Positions 51,301 to 61,482 are shown, counted from the stretch's first letter. The stretch is 64,000 bases of DNA from RH-AL1 sp964244495 (GCA_964244495.1 CAXTIU010000014.1:16372-80371); one strand, 5' to 3'. Numbers and translations are program-made. The notes: generated by a model not told the origin, from the letters alone.

Positions 51301-52375
51301 CCAGGGCGAGCACCACGACCGTGGCGGCGGTGGCCGCCGCGTAGGTTCGGCGGCGCTCCTCGTCCACCCGCACCAGGATCTCGGACAACGACCGGCCCAC
51401 GGCGATGGCCAGAGGCAGTCCGTCGAGGCGCCGGTACCCGTAGAGCCTCGGCATGTGATCGTAGATGCTGGTGCGCTCGTACGTCCCCTTCGGTGCGTGG
51501 GGAAGATGGTCGAAGATCCCCGGGTCGCCGTCGTGCCTCGAGGCATCGCGATCGTACATGCCGGGCACGAACGGGATGCGGGCACGGGCGTAACCGTCGG
51601 TTCCGAACAGGGTGACGCTGCCGTCGATCCCCGTGTCGAGCGCCCGGAACTGCCGTTCCAGGTACGCGGGATCGATCGAAACGACGAGGACGCCGGCGAA
51701 GGTCCCGTCGGGACGATCGAGACGGCGGGCGAGCTGGAACTGGCGCTCGTTGACGATGCGGCCTGTCACGGTGCGGCCGATGTAGAGGTCCGTGTCGCGG
51801 TGGGTCGCGAGATAGGTGAAATAGGCACGATCGGCGGCGTTGACCGGCGCCGCGCGCGACGGGAGCGACGTGCGCGCGGCGACGACGGTCCCATCGGCGT
51901 CGAGCAACGCGATCTGGTTGGCGACGACGTGGAGCGATGTCACACGGGACAGCCAGGCGGCAAAATCGAAACGGGCGGGATCGTGCCTGAAATCGTCCTG
52001 CATGAGGCGCATGATCTGGTCGGCGCCGGCCACGAGACGGCACACCTGCTCGGCGAGGGCCACGGACAGGTTGGCGGCGTCGCGCCGGGCCTGGACCATC
52101 TCGCCTTCGCGGACCCGGTAAAGGTGGTAGAACGCCGATGCCCAGAGCAGCGCGACGCAGGCGGCCGCCGCCACAAGGAGGCACAGGGTGGGAAGAACGG
52201 CCGTGTTCGGGGACGGCGCGGACCCTTCCGCGCCCCGCCGAGGCTCCGAAGCGGGACGCGAGCCGCCTTCGCGACGCCGGACGATGCGTAGGGTGCTAGA
52301 TGACACGGGTTCCGCCGATCGATCCCTGGTCGGACCGCCGGTCGGCGGTCGCCCTCCCGATGGCCCATCGCCCAC
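48380..52375 (-). CDS. Hybrid sensor histidine kinase (Cache-PAS-PAS-PAS-HisKA-HATPase-REC-Hpt)
   Basis: 1331 residues from GTG 52375. Transmembrane helices near 60-82 (LPTLCLLVAAAACVALLWAS) and 336-356 flank a periplasmic Cache-like sensor (YLATHRDTDLYIGRTVTGRI). Three PAS domains begin near 383 (FRGVFESSTDILWV), 517 (FRSLAETTSDVITR) and 644 (FRLLAENASDMIVL). The HisKA phospho-His is near 818 (LATMSHEIRTPLNGILGYTD), followed by HATPase (RYGGTGLGLAICRSLVEAMG) and a receiver with Asp near 1104 (FDLVLMDAQMPVMDG). A weak Hpt has His near 1238 (GAHALLAASGTLGLA, with Ala for the usual Lys). No response regulator gene is adjacent. Confidence 0.9.
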   Translation of the reverse strand: MGDGPSGGRPPTGGPTRDRSAEPVSSSTLRIVRRREGGSRPASEPRRGAEGSAPSPNTAVLPTLCLLVAAAACVALLWASAFYHLYRVREGEMVQARRDAANLSVALAEQVCRLVAGADQIMRLMQDDFRHDPARFDFAAWLSRVTSLHVVANQIALLDADGTVVAARTSLPSRAAPVNAADRAYFTYLATHRDTDLYIGRTVTGRIVNERQFQLARRLDRPDGTFAGVLVVSIDPAYLERQFRALDTGIDGSVTLFGTDGYARARIPFVPGMYDRDASRHDGDPGIFDHLPHAPKGTYERTSIYDHMPRLYGYRRLDGLPLAIAVGRSLSEILVRVDEERRRTYAAATAATVVVLALVGALAWEFARRTARERQLLASDRALREAEAGFRGVFESSTDILWVHRVSPDGVVTFDNMNSAAAEARGIDPVLARGRRLADVLPPHVAPTALDHIAQVVASGTPLRSQDIGVVGEGRSYETVLVPLFEDRASGRVTRVFVSIRDITHLREADAAIARSEARFRSLAETTSDVITRLTLDRRREYVSPACKALLGYEPEDLLGRVPSDSMHPDDAPRVRDLARRLIAGEIADARVTVTYRTRHKLGHWVWVEASMSLGHDALTGEPDSMICTLRDVTERRVAEAAVAASEARFRLLAENASDMIVLSDDTGRRSYVSPASARLVGFTPAEFAAMPLTEHVHPDDVEALERTLACTRDGAIETSVICRFRHRDGEWRWLESVFRRIPDGKAPSEGVRASGERAGGGRAGGRVPGQSDRQPTVVVTVRDVTERQIQSRALEEAKRAAEQASSAKSDFLATMSHEIRTPLNGILGYTDLLLTDAAFGGERRRHVERIRGAGAALRTVVDDILDFSKIEAGRIDLDPRPFDLATLVADAVSIVRGGVGSKSLDITTSLDARVSPFLVGDEDRLRQILLNLLNNAVKFTPAGVVCLTVAPALDASGRLRFTVADTGIGIPLEKRDKLFERFSQVNGSIRRRYGGTGLGLAICRSLVEAMGGTIGVESTDGRGSTFWFEVPLPVGGPGSAGEADGQDAPTGGRPATVLLVEDQTVNQELVRAVMEAAGHVVVVVADGAQAVRAVRERLFDLVLMDAQMPVMDGVSATRRIRAADHPSRDVPIIAMSANVMPDQVAALLAAGMDDHLGKPFRQRDLFAAVARWTPPRPGAYPYREASVDHRVLAELADSIGASRLRTLTRAAIEQIGDLIAPDAEGTASDRDRLGIGAHALLAASGTLGLARLSTLLRALERACGQEDGHVDGQTAGQAAGQASEPSADPDARRREIGACLRALRDEHARAAAALAEVLATMAAPGRDPHR

Positions 52376-52465
52376 GGTCCGACCATGCCCGAAACTGACG
52401 AAGCGGAAGTTAAGGCCCCGTGCGCCCAGCCCCGTAGGGTCCTTCCTCCCGGTTGGGACGGGCCA

Positions 52466-53686
52466 CTACGCTTCCCGCGCCAGCCTCACCACGTTGTGCA
52501 GGCTGCCATCGGCGGCGTCCATCAGCCGTTTCAGGCCGCGCGCCGCCTGGCGGATGCGCTGCTCGTTCTCGACCACCGCGAGGCGCACGTAGCCCTCGCC
52601 GTGCTCGCCGAAGCCGATGCCGGGCGCGACCGCCACGTCGGCCTTCTCGATCATCAGCTTGGAGAACTCCATGCTGCCCAGGTGGGCGAAGCGCTCCGGC
52701 ACCCGCGCCCAGGCGAACATGGAGGCGCGGGGCGCCGGGATCGACCAGCCGGCCTTCGCGAAGCTTTCCACCATCACGTCGCGGCGCCTCTTGTAGATGG
52801 CGCGCATCTCGTGGATGCAGTCATCGGGACCATTGAGCGCGGCGGTGGCGGCGACCTGGACGGGCGTGTAGGCGCCGTAGTCGAGGTAGGATTTCACGCG
52901 CGTCAGCGCCGAAACGAGCTTCTCGTTGCCGACGGCGAAGCCGATGCGCCAGCCCGGCATCGAGTAGGTCTTCGACATGGAGGTGAACTCGATCGTGCAG
53001 TCGAGCGCGCCCTCGACCTGCAGCACGGAGGGCGGCGGCTCGCCCTCGAAGTAGAGTTCGGCGTAGGCGAGGTCGGACAGGATGTAGATCTCGTGGCGCT
53101 TGGCGAAGCGGACGAGGTCCTTGTAAAAGTCCAGGCTGGCGACGAGCGCGGTCGGGTTGGAGGGATAGCACACGACCACGGCGATCGGCTTGGGGATGGA
53201 GTGGGTGATCGCCCGCTCCAGGGCCACGAAGAAGTGCGGGGTCGGGTCGGCGGCGATCGAGCGCACGGCGCCGCCGGCCATCAGGAAGCCGAAGGCGTGG
53301 ATCGGATAGGAAGGATCGGGCACGATGACGACATCACCCGGCGCGGTGATCGCCTGCGCGACGTTGGCGAAGCCTTCCTTGGAGCCGAGCGTCGCCACCA
53401 CCTGCGTGTCGGGGTTCAGCGTCACGCCGAAGCGGCGCGCGTAGTAGCCGGCCTGGGCCTTACGCAGGCCGGCGATGCCCTTGGAGGAGGAGTAGCGGTC
53501 GATCCGCGTCTTGCCGAGCGTCTCGATCAGCTTGTCCTTGACGTGCTTGGGCGCGTCGAGGTCCGGGTTGCCCATGCCGAGGTCGATGATGTCGGCGCCG
53601 CCCTTGCGCGCGAGCGCCTTCAGCCGGTTCACCTCCTCGAAGACGTAGGGCGGCAGGCGCTGGATGCGGTAGAACTGCGGGTTCAT
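52466..53686 (-). CDS. AlaC/LL-DAP-type class I/II aminotransferase
   Basis: 406 residues. PLP Lys in FTSMSKTYSMPGWRIGFAVG. Substrate and cofactor blocks are IIDLGMGNPDLDAPKHVKDK, YSSSKGIAGLRKAQAGYYAR, VIVPDPSYPIHAFGFLMAGG and VVCYPSNPTALVASLDFYKD. This is the alphaproteobacterial subgroup annotated as LL-diaminopimelate aminotransferase or alanine aminotransferase AlaC, usually next to hom (homoserine dehydrogenase). Hom is not next to it here. The exact substrate is uncertain. Confidence 0.9.
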   Translation of the reverse strand: MNPQFYRIQRLPPYVFEEVNRLKALARKGGADIIDLGMGNPDLDAPKHVKDKLIETLGKTRIDRYSSSKGIAGLRKAQAGYYARRFGVTLNPDTQVVATLGSKEGFANVAQAITAPGDVVIVPDPSYPIHAFGFLMAGGAVRSIAADPTPHFFVALERAITHSIPKPIAVVVCYPSNPTALVASLDFYKDLVRFAKRHEIYILSDLAYAELYFEGEPPPSVLQVEGALDCTIEFTSMSKTYSMPGWRIGFAVGNEKLVSALTRVKSYLDYGAYTPVQVAATAALNGPDDCIHEMRAIYKRRRDVMVESFAKAGWSIPAPRASMFAWARVPERFAHLGSMEFSKLMIEKADVAVAPGIGFGEHGEGYVRLAVVENEQRIRQAARGLKRLMDAADGSLHNVVRLAREA

Positions 53687-53798
53687 CGGACGCTGGACCT
53701 TTGTTCCGGCTGTGCCCCGTCGTCGGGATGCGCGGTCCGGATCGCGAGCCTCAACCTAAAGCATCGGTCGGGGTTGTGCGAAGCGGTTTTCGGAGCTG

Positions 53799-54644
53799 AT
53801 GCCCGAGCTTAGCGTCTTTCGAGCGGCGGGGGAACGCGTGGCGGTCAACCTGGTGGGCTTCGACTCGGCGTGGGCGGACAATCCCCGCGCGCCCGGCGCG
53901 ATCTGCGCGGCGTGCCTCGAGCCGGGCGGCGGGATCGTGTTTCACGCGCCACGGCTCGTCGGTTTCGAGGCGGCGGCGGCCTTCATCGAGGGGCTGCACG
54001 GGGGCGACGACCTCACGCTGGTGGGAATCGACCAGCCGACGATCGTTCCCAACGCGGGCGGTAGCCGCCCAGCCGAGCGGGTCGTGGCGGCGGTGATGAG
54101 CTGGAGCGGCGGCGCGATCCAGCCGGCCAACCGCGGCAAGGCGTCGATGTTCGGCGACGGGGCACCGATCTGGCGCTTCCTTGATCGCCTCGGCTTCGCC
54201 GACGATCCCGAGGCGGCGGCGCGCGCGACGCTGGGCGGTTTCGTCATGGAGGTTTACCCCGCCCTGGCGCTGCTCAGCCTCGACCCGGCCTTCGCCGCCG
54301 CCGGCAAGGGGGGCCCGCGCTACAATCCGGGGCGAAAAACGTTCCGGCAGGACGCGTGGGGCACCGTGCTCGCCGCCGCCGGGCGCGAGGCGGCCGCGCT
54401 GCGCCTCGACGCGGCGGCGACGTGGTGCGCCGGGCTCGACGCCGAAGCGAGGCCGCGCAAGGCAACGCAGGACCGGCTCGACGCGGTGCTCTGCCTGCTG
54501 ATCGCCAAGCGATGGCGGGAGGAGCGCGGACGATGCGCCATGATCGGCGATCGGGACGCGGGCTACATCGTGGCGCCGGTGGAGGCCTGCGTCCGGACCC
54601 GGCTCGAAGCGGCGGCGATGGAGCGGGGCGTGCCGATCGCGTAG
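53799..54644 (+). CDS. DUF429 family protein (RNase H-like fold)
   Basis: 281 residues. The acidic N-terminal motif NLVGFDSAWADNPRAPGAIC, TLVGIDQPTIVPNAGGSRPA, VMEVYPALALLSL and QDRLDAVLCLLIAKRW match DUF429, a group predicted to be nucleases with an RNase H fold. Standalone gene between opposed minus-strand genes. No experimental function is implied. Confidence 0.85.
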   Translation: MPELSVFRAAGERVAVNLVGFDSAWADNPRAPGAICAACLEPGGGIVFHAPRLVGFEAAAAFIEGLHGGDDLTLVGIDQPTIVPNAGGSRPAERVVAAVMSWSGGAIQPANRGKASMFGDGAPIWRFLDRLGFADDPEAAARATLGGFVMEVYPALALLSLDPAFAAAGKGGPRYNPGRKTFRQDAWGTVLAAAGREAAALRLDAAATWCAGLDAEARPRKATQDRLDAVLCLLIAKRWREERGRCAMIGDRDAGYIVAPVEACVRTRLEAAAMERGVPIA

Positions 54645-54772
54645 GCGCCGGGCGGTCGCGCCGCGAGACCGCTGAAGCCTCGGACCGGATCATTGACCCG
54701 GGTCCGAGGATTTAAGTCGTTTTCACGCATCGGGTTTTCCCGGAACGGCTGCGCTCGTCCTGGTCCGAAGCT

Positions 54773-56326
54773 TCAGCGATCCGCGTCGACGACCCGGAAC
54801 ACGTCCCAAACGAAGCCCGACGGGCCGTGAGCCGGGAACGTCCGCGCGGGCACGTACCTTTGGCCGCGACAAGCCGCCCCGTCGGTGGGCCGCGCGATGC
54901 CGGAATCCTTGTCAGGCGCCCGCACCACGATCAGCCATGTGGGCGGTAGGGTGGGCGGCCCGGCGCACGCGTCCGGGACGAGCCGGATTTCGGCACCCTC
55001 CCGCTTGGCGGCGTACCAGCGCACCACCGCCGCCGTCTCGCTGGCGTTCACAGGCGGCGAGACGGCGAAGCGGGCCGGCCCATCGGCCCGCATAAACGCC
55101 ACCGCGTCGGCGTAGCGGCCATGGCCGGTCGCCAGGATGGAAAGGAGGGCCGCGCCCTGGGCGGCGAGGAAGCAGAGCGCCGCTAGGCCGGCTGTCCGGC
55201 GCGCGAAGGGAGCGCCGTTCCAGGCCCGCGCGAAGGCGTCGGCGCCAAGAAGGGCGAGCCCGACGCCCGTCGTAAGGTAGAAGCGCGGGTATTCCGGGTT
55301 GGGCAGGCGAAGCGCCCATTGGACCGCCGGCAGGCCGATGATCGTCAGGGCGGGAAAGAACCGCCGCTTCGCCGGCACGAAGGCGATCAGGGCGACGCAG
55401 CCGCCGGCGACGACGAGGCCCTGGACGAACGCCGCATCCGACCAGGGCTCGGCCGGCAAGCCGATCGTCGCTCGGACGAGCCGCGCGAACCCTTCGGCGA
55501 ACAGCCACGGGTCGAACGGCGTGACGAGGCCGGTGTGCAGGGTGCCGGGTGCCAGGCTGATCGCCAGGCAACCGAGCGGCGGCGCGAGGCCGGCGGCGGT
55601 TGCGACGAGGATCGGCCGGGCGCGACCGAACACGGACGGTCGCCAAGCCTCCTCGCGTGCGAGGCGCAGGACGGCGACGGCGGACAGGACGAGGACGGGT
55701 TCCAGCATCGTCAGGTGGCTGAAGGTGCCCAACGCGATCGCCGCCGCGTAGATCATCAGGTCGCGGCCCCGAGGCCGGCCGCCTGCCCGAACCTCGAGCA
55801 GGCGCTCCAGGGCGTCGACGGCGACGAGCGTCGCCAGGATCATCCCGGCGTAGCCGCGCGCCTCCGAGCCGAACTGCACGAAAGGCTGATCGACGGCGAA
55901 GATGGCGGCGGCGGCGATGGCGGCGACCCGTCCGCTTCGGGCGCCGATGCGCGCCGCGACCGGGACGCAGAGCGTTCCCATGACGATCGCCGGAAGGCGG
56001 ACCAGCAACGAGGACGCATCCGGGCCGACGAGTCTCAGCCAGAGGGAGTTCAGCACGTGGTTGTTGTCGTAGGGCAGCGCGAAGAGGATGTCGCTCGCCC
56101 GCCGAACCCCCTCCACCAGGCGGCACGACCAGATCTCGTCAAGCCACAGGTCGTCCCGCGCCGCCGCGATGCGGAGGACGAGGCCGGCCAGCGTGATCGC
56201 AGCCACCGTGGCGGCGAGCGTGGAATCCAGTGACCAAGAGGCGGGTGAGGACCACGCGAGCAGGCGTCGAGCGGGCGGGCGGACGCGCCCGCCATCACCA
56301 GCGTCGTCATGGGAAGGCCAAGCCAT
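54773..56326 (-). CDS. Integral membrane glycosyltransferase (PMT/ArnT-like, GT39-type)
   Basis: 517 residues with about ten or more transmembrane helices. The first loop carries the acidic motif DDLWLDEIWSCRLVEGVR expected to bind the lipid-linked sugar, followed by LPYDNNHVLNSLWLRLVGPD, VRLPAIVMGTLCVPVAARIG and VQFGSEARGYAGMILATLVA. It would transfer a sugar from polyprenyl phosphate on the periplasmic side. The soluble C-terminus (residues 400 on, RADGPARFAVSPPVNASETA) is periplasmic. Acceptor unknown. Confidence 0.82.
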   Translation of the reverse strand: MAWPSHDDAGDGGRVRPPARRLLAWSSPASWSLDSTLAATVAAITLAGLVLRIAAARDDLWLDEIWSCRLVEGVRRASDILFALPYDNNHVLNSLWLRLVGPDASSLLVRLPAIVMGTLCVPVAARIGARSGRVAAIAAAAIFAVDQPFVQFGSEARGYAGMILATLVAVDALERLLEVRAGGRPRGRDLMIYAAAIALGTFSHLTMLEPVLVLSAVAVLRLAREEAWRPSVFGRARPILVATAAGLAPPLGCLAISLAPGTLHTGLVTPFDPWLFAEGFARLVRATIGLPAEPWSDAAFVQGLVVAGGCVALIAFVPAKRRFFPALTIIGLPAVQWALRLPNPEYPRFYLTTGVGLALLGADAFARAWNGAPFARRTAGLAALCFLAAQGAALLSILATGHGRYADAVAFMRADGPARFAVSPPVNASETAAVVRWYAAKREGAEIRLVPDACAGPPTLPPTWLIVVRAPDKDSGIARPTDGAACRGQRYVPARTFPAHGPSGFVWDVFRVVDADR

Positions 56327-56397
56327 CCGCCATACCTGCCAGGCACCGGTTCACGGAGGCTTAAGCGACGACGCCCGGCCGCCGGCGCGGCACCGCG

Positions 56398-59271
56398 TCA
56401 ATGCCCCAGCCGTTCCAGCAGGTCGCGCACGTGGACCTGGTCGGCCTTGTAGTTGCCGGTCAGGGTGTACATCACGAGGTTGACGCCGCCGCGCAGCGCC
56501 ATCTCGTGCTGGCGGGCGTCGCCGGGCACGAGCGGGTAGAGCGGTTCGCCGTACTCGTCGCCGGCCCAGCCACCGGCGAGGTCGTTGGCGGTGAGGATCA
56601 CCGGCGAGACGCCGTCGCCCGATCGGGCCGGCCGCTGCTGGTCGCCGATCGGCGGCGGCAGCGCCTCGATCCACGTCTGCCCGGACGCGTAGCGCCCGAC
56701 GAACGCGTCGAGCAGGTAGAACGTCTTGGTCACGACGTGGTCGGAGGGGACGGGTTCGAGTTCGGGCACGTCGACGCCCCCCAGCAGCTGCCGCAGCCAC
56801 GCGGTCTCGGGGCTCGGGTCGCCGGCGGGGCGCGCGGTGAGGGCGTCGCGCGTGTCGAAGACGATGGTGCCGCCCTGGCGCATGTAGGCGGCGATCTTGT
56901 CGACGGCTTGCTGCGACGGCTGCGGGTTGCCGGCCACCACCGGCCAGTACAAGAGGGGATAGAAGGCGAGCTCGTCCTTGACCGGATCGAGGCCGACGGG
57001 CTCGCCGGGGGTGAGCGAGGTGCGCGCCGCCAGCGTCGCCGACAACGAGGTGAGGCCCTGGCGCGTGACCTCGTCCACCTTGGCGTTGCCACTGACGACG
57101 TAGGCGAGGCGCGTTGTGAGCGCCGAGGCGAGGTCGCGCGGGCCGATGGCGACAGGCGCCGCCGGCTTGACGGACTGAGCCGGCGGCCTGGCCGTCTGCG
57201 CCTCCGCCGGGCGCGGCGGGCCCAAGGGCGCGGCCGACCCCAGCACGAGGGCGAGCGCGGCCATCGCGGCGCGCCGCCCGGGACGTCGGAGCTTGCCGCC
57301 GAGCCAGAGCGCCGCGAGGCTGTCGAGCACGAACAGAAGAAAGGCGGCGCCGACCAGCCAGGGCCGCAGGTCGATCGGCTCGGCCGCGCGCAGCGGTGCC
57401 TCGTCGAAGCGCAGCCCCCGCAAGTCGACGGCGGGGATCGTGTCGGCTGGGGCGAGCGTGTTGATGGCGAGCAACGCGTCGGCCGTGCCGTAGAACCCCG
57501 GCGGATGGTCCGGCCCGGACGTGCCGGCGAAGGCGACCGGCACGGGCTTGGCGGCCGGCGGCGGCGCGCCGAGGACGCCGAACCCGTCGAGCGTGCGGCT
57601 CGGCGCCACCGTCTCGACGGCCTTGACTTCGGTGCCTTGGGCCTCCGCGCCTTGGGCCTCCAAGCCTTGGGCCTCCAAGCCTTGAGCCCCGGTGTCCGCG
57701 GCGGGGCGCGGGCCCTCGCCGGACAGCGAGACGACCGTTTTCAGCATGTCCACGAACAAACCCGAGATCGGGAGGTTCGACCAGGTGGTGTCGGCGGTGA
57801 CGTGGAACAGCACCACCCTGCCCTTGCCGCGCGGCGCGGCGGTGACGAGCGGCGTGCCGTCGGACAGTTGCGCCCACGTCTTGCCGGCGAGGCCCGCCTC
57901 CGGTTCCGCCAGCACCTGGCGGGACACGGTGACCTCCTTGGGGATGGCTAGCCCGACGAAGGGGCTCGGCGGCTCGAAAGGCGCCAGCGTCTTCGGCTGC
58001 TCCCACGACAACGAGCCGCCGAGCACCCGGCCGCCGCGCCGCAGCGTCACCGGCACGAGGTCGTCGGTGGCGCCCGACAACCGCGTGCCGGCGAAGCGCA
58101 CCAGCAAGCCCCCGTCGTCCACCCAGCGCCCCAGCCGCTCGCGGGTCTGGCCGGTGATCGTGCCGACGTCGGCGAGGACGAGGACGTTGACCTTGTCGTC
58201 CAACATCGCGCCGACGGGGTCGGGCGCACCGGGCTTGGGCTCGTGCACGTCGGCGAAGGGGCTCAGCGCCTTGCGGATGTAGTAGGCCGGCGACAGCAGC
58301 GGCTGCGCGGTGTCGGCGCTGTCGCCGCTGACGATGCCGACGCGACGGCGCTTCCACCGCGCGTCGAGCAGGGTCACCGCCCCGGCCGAACGGGCGCCGA
58401 CGACCTCGATGCGGGCGATGTCGTTGCGCAGTTCCATCGGGATGTCGAACCGGGCATCGACGGCGTTGCCGTCGGCGAAGGCGAACGGCGCCTCCGCCAC
58501 GCTCAGCCCCTTCAGGTCGAGGGCGCGGACGAGGCCCCGCGCCGGTTCGCCGGGTCCGGAGCGCAGCACGCGCACCGCCAGGCTGCCGCCGTCGTTGCGC
58601 GGATCGGCGATGGCCAGCACGGGGGCCGCGTCGGCGACGTGGATCGTGCGGACCGGCAGCGCCACGAGCCGGGCGGCGAAGGCGCGGGCGCCGCCTCGCT
58701 CGATCCCGTCGCCGAACCACACCACCGTCGTGTCCGGCCGCTCGGCGACGAAGCGCTCGATCGGCGCCGCCGCCCGGTCGGGTGCGTAGGGCACCGGTTT
58801 CAGCGCCCGCAGGCGGTCGAGCGCGCTGGCCGCGTCGGTCGGCACGATCGCCTTGCCGCCCTCGGAGGCGGCGGTGATCGCCACCGGCTGCGAGCGCTGC
58901 CGGGCCCCCTCGATGCGCTGCGCGGCGGCGGCCGCGCGGCGGTCCCAGGCCGGCGCCGCCGCCCAGCCGTCGTCCATCGCGATCAGCAGCGGCCCACGGC
59001 CGGCCACGCCGATGCTGAGCGGATGCCAGATTGGCCCAGCCATCGCGGCGATGACGCAGGTCGCCAGCAGCAGGCGCAGCGCCAGCAGCCACGGGGGTGT
59101 GCTGGCCGGCGTCTCCTCCTTGGGCCGCAGGTCGAGGATCAGCTTGAGCGGCGGGAACACCACGCGCTGCGGGCGCGGCGGCGTGACGCGCAGGAGGACG
59201 TAGAGCACCGGCAGGCCGGCGAGCGCGACCAGCGCCAAGGGAACCGTGAAGGCGAGCGGGAGACCAAACAC
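56398..59271 (-). CDS. DUF4159 membrane protein with BatA-like N-terminus
   Basis: 957 residues from GTG 59271, which follows the DUF58 stop without a gap. Two N-terminal helices (FTVPLALVALAGLPVLYVLL and WLLALRLLLATCVIAAMAG) form the BatA-type region with VVFPPLKLIL. A von Willebrand/type-1 glutamine amidotransferase-like middle follows, then a helix near 640 and the C-terminal DUF4159 domain (residues about 745-955: AYVVSGNAKVDEVTRQGLTS, ELAFYPLLYWPVVAGNPQPS, NLVMYTLTGNYKADQVHVRD). Residues near 530 carry an EAQG(L/A) pentapeptide repeat. Third gene of the moxR-DUF58-DUF4159 operon. Confidence 0.9.
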   Translation of the reverse strand: MFGLPLAFTVPLALVALAGLPVLYVLLRVTPPRPQRVVFPPLKLILDLRPKEETPASTPPWLLALRLLLATCVIAAMAGPIWHPLSIGVAGRGPLLIAMDDGWAAAPAWDRRAAAAAQRIEGARQRSQPVAITAASEGGKAIVPTDAASALDRLRALKPVPYAPDRAAAPIERFVAERPDTTVVWFGDGIERGGARAFAARLVALPVRTIHVADAAPVLAIADPRNDGGSLAVRVLRSGPGEPARGLVRALDLKGLSVAEAPFAFADGNAVDARFDIPMELRNDIARIEVVGARSAGAVTLLDARWKRRRVGIVSGDSADTAQPLLSPAYYIRKALSPFADVHEPKPGAPDPVGAMLDDKVNVLVLADVGTITGQTRERLGRWVDDGGLLVRFAGTRLSGATDDLVPVTLRRGGRVLGGSLSWEQPKTLAPFEPPSPFVGLAIPKEVTVSRQVLAEPEAGLAGKTWAQLSDGTPLVTAAPRGKGRVVLFHVTADTTWSNLPISGLFVDMLKTVVSLSGEGPRPAADTGAQGLEAQGLEAQGAEAQGTEVKAVETVAPSRTLDGFGVLGAPPPAAKPVPVAFAGTSGPDHPPGFYGTADALLAINTLAPADTIPAVDLRGLRFDEAPLRAAEPIDLRPWLVGAAFLLFVLDSLAALWLGGKLRRPGRRAAMAALALVLGSAAPLGPPRPAEAQTARPPAQSVKPAAPVAIGPRDLASALTTRLAYVVSGNAKVDEVTRQGLTSLSATLAARTSLTPGEPVGLDPVKDELAFYPLLYWPVVAGNPQPSQQAVDKIAAYMRQGGTIVFDTRDALTARPAGDPSPETAWLRQLLGGVDVPELEPVPSDHVVTKTFYLLDAFVGRYASGQTWIEALPPPIGDQQRPARSGDGVSPVILTANDLAGGWAGDEYGEPLYPLVPGDARQHEMALRGGVNLVMYTLTGNYKADQVHVRDLLERLGH
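57633..57690 (-). repeat. 15-bp tandem repeat coding EAQGL units
   Basis: About four copies of a 15-base unit (GCCTTGGGCCTCCAA on the plus strand) code for a run of EAQG(L/A) pentapeptides in the DUF4159 protein. In frame, probably a flexible and length-variable linker. Confidence 0.8.
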
Positions 59272-60198
59272 CTATCCCGCTCCCGGCAGGCCGACGCTCT
59301 GTTCCAGCCGCGTGCGCAACGCCAGCAGCGCCTCCGAGGCGGCACGGTCGGTCCGGTGCACGGCGAGGCTCCAGCCCTTCGCGCGCGCGATGGCGGCGAG
59401 CGCGTCGCGGTGGGCGGCGAGCCGGCGGATATAGTCGTCGCGGAACCGCTCGGCCTGACCGATCCGCATGACCGCCGACGAGTCGACGTCGGCGAATTCC
59501 GTATGCCCGGCGAAGGGGAAGGTTTCCTCCACCGGATCGGCGATGGCCACGAGATGGCCGCCGGCGCCGCGCGCGGCGAGGTCGGCCACCCGCGCCGCGA
59601 TCAGGTCGGGCGGAGTCAGGAAGTCGCTGATCAGCACCGCGCGCACGCGCGGCGCCAGCGCGCGCGCCGGCGGCAGGTCGTCCTCGCCCGCCCTCCCGTC
59701 GAGCAGCAGCGCCTCGGCGAAACGTTCGATGACCGAGCGCGTCGCCAGCGGCCGCGTCAGGCCGAGCAGCCCGACCCGCTCGCCGCCGCGCACCAGCAGG
59801 TCGGCGCTGGCGAACCCGAGCACGAGCGCGCGGTCGAGCTTGGATTGCAGGGCGAGGCTCGATGCGTAAGCCATCGAAGGCGACCGGTCGATCCAGATCC
59901 AGACGGTATGAGCCGACTCCCATTCCCGCTCGCGGACGTACACCCGGTCGTCGCGTGCCGAGCGCCGCCAGTCGACGCGGGACGCCGACTCGCCGGCCAC
60001 GAAGGGGCGAAACTGCCAGAAATTCTCGCCCGTGCCGGAACGGCGGCGCCCATGGACGCCGTGCATGGCGGAGGAGGCGACCTCCTTCGCCGCGACGACG
60101 AGGCTCGGCAGCCGGCGCGCGAGGTCGAGCGCGCCCTGGCGCTGGCCTAGCCCGATCAGCCGCTCGTGGCGGTCGAGGGTGCGCGCGGTGAGGGCCAT
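59272..60198 (-). CDS. DUF58 domain protein
   Basis: 308 residues from ATG 60198. The DUF58 signature is FWQFRPFVAGESASRVDWRR, followed by a von Willebrand A-like fold with a MIDAS-type DRSPSMA in VWIWIDRSPSMAYASSLALQ and LISDFLTPPDLIAARVADLA. DUF58 proteins are MoxR partners. The gene is followed directly by DUF4159 (TAG then GTG) and preceded by moxR after 150 bases. Confidence 0.92.
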   Translation of the reverse strand: MALTARTLDRHERLIGLGQRQGALDLARRLPSLVVAAKEVASSAMHGVHGRRRSGTGENFWQFRPFVAGESASRVDWRRSARDDRVYVREREWESAHTVWIWIDRSPSMAYASSLALQSKLDRALVLGFASADLLVRGGERVGLLGLTRPLATRSVIERFAEALLLDGRAGEDDLPPARALAPRVRAVLISDFLTPPDLIAARVADLAARGAGGHLVAIADPVEETFPFAGHTEFADVDSSAVMRIGQAERFRDDYIRRLAAHRDALAAIARAKGWSLAVHRTDRAASEALLALRTRLEQSVGLPGAG

Positions 60199-60348
60199 CA
60201 GAACGCCGTTCCTTCCACCATCGCTCCGGACGGCGCGCGAGCCGCGATCCGGAACCGGGGTCCGCTGCCGGCCATCACGCGGGAGCACCGGTTCCGGGTT
60301 CGGCGAGCGCCGCCCCGGAATGACGATCGATCGGCGACCGCCTCATCC

Positions 60349-61347
<999 letters not shown>

Positions 61348-61482
61348 GATTGATCTCATCCATGGACGGTTGGCTCCTCAAGGACTACCTGTCGAGGGTC
61401 GGCATCCCGCGCGATGCCCGATATCGATTGCCCCTTCCGCCGACTGTCCCCTTCTTTGGGTTGCAATTATGGCTGACCGATC

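Noticed and set aside
48998..52291. 1097-codon plus-strand frame antisense to the hybrid kinase
   Set aside because: Its product is His/Arg/Asp-rich with no domain, while the minus strand encodes a complete set of sensor-kinase motifs.
56351..59923. 1190-codon minus-strand frame overlapping DUF4159 and DUF58 genes
   Set aside because: Out-of-frame Arg/Ala/Gly-rich shadow of the real genes in the neighbouring frame.
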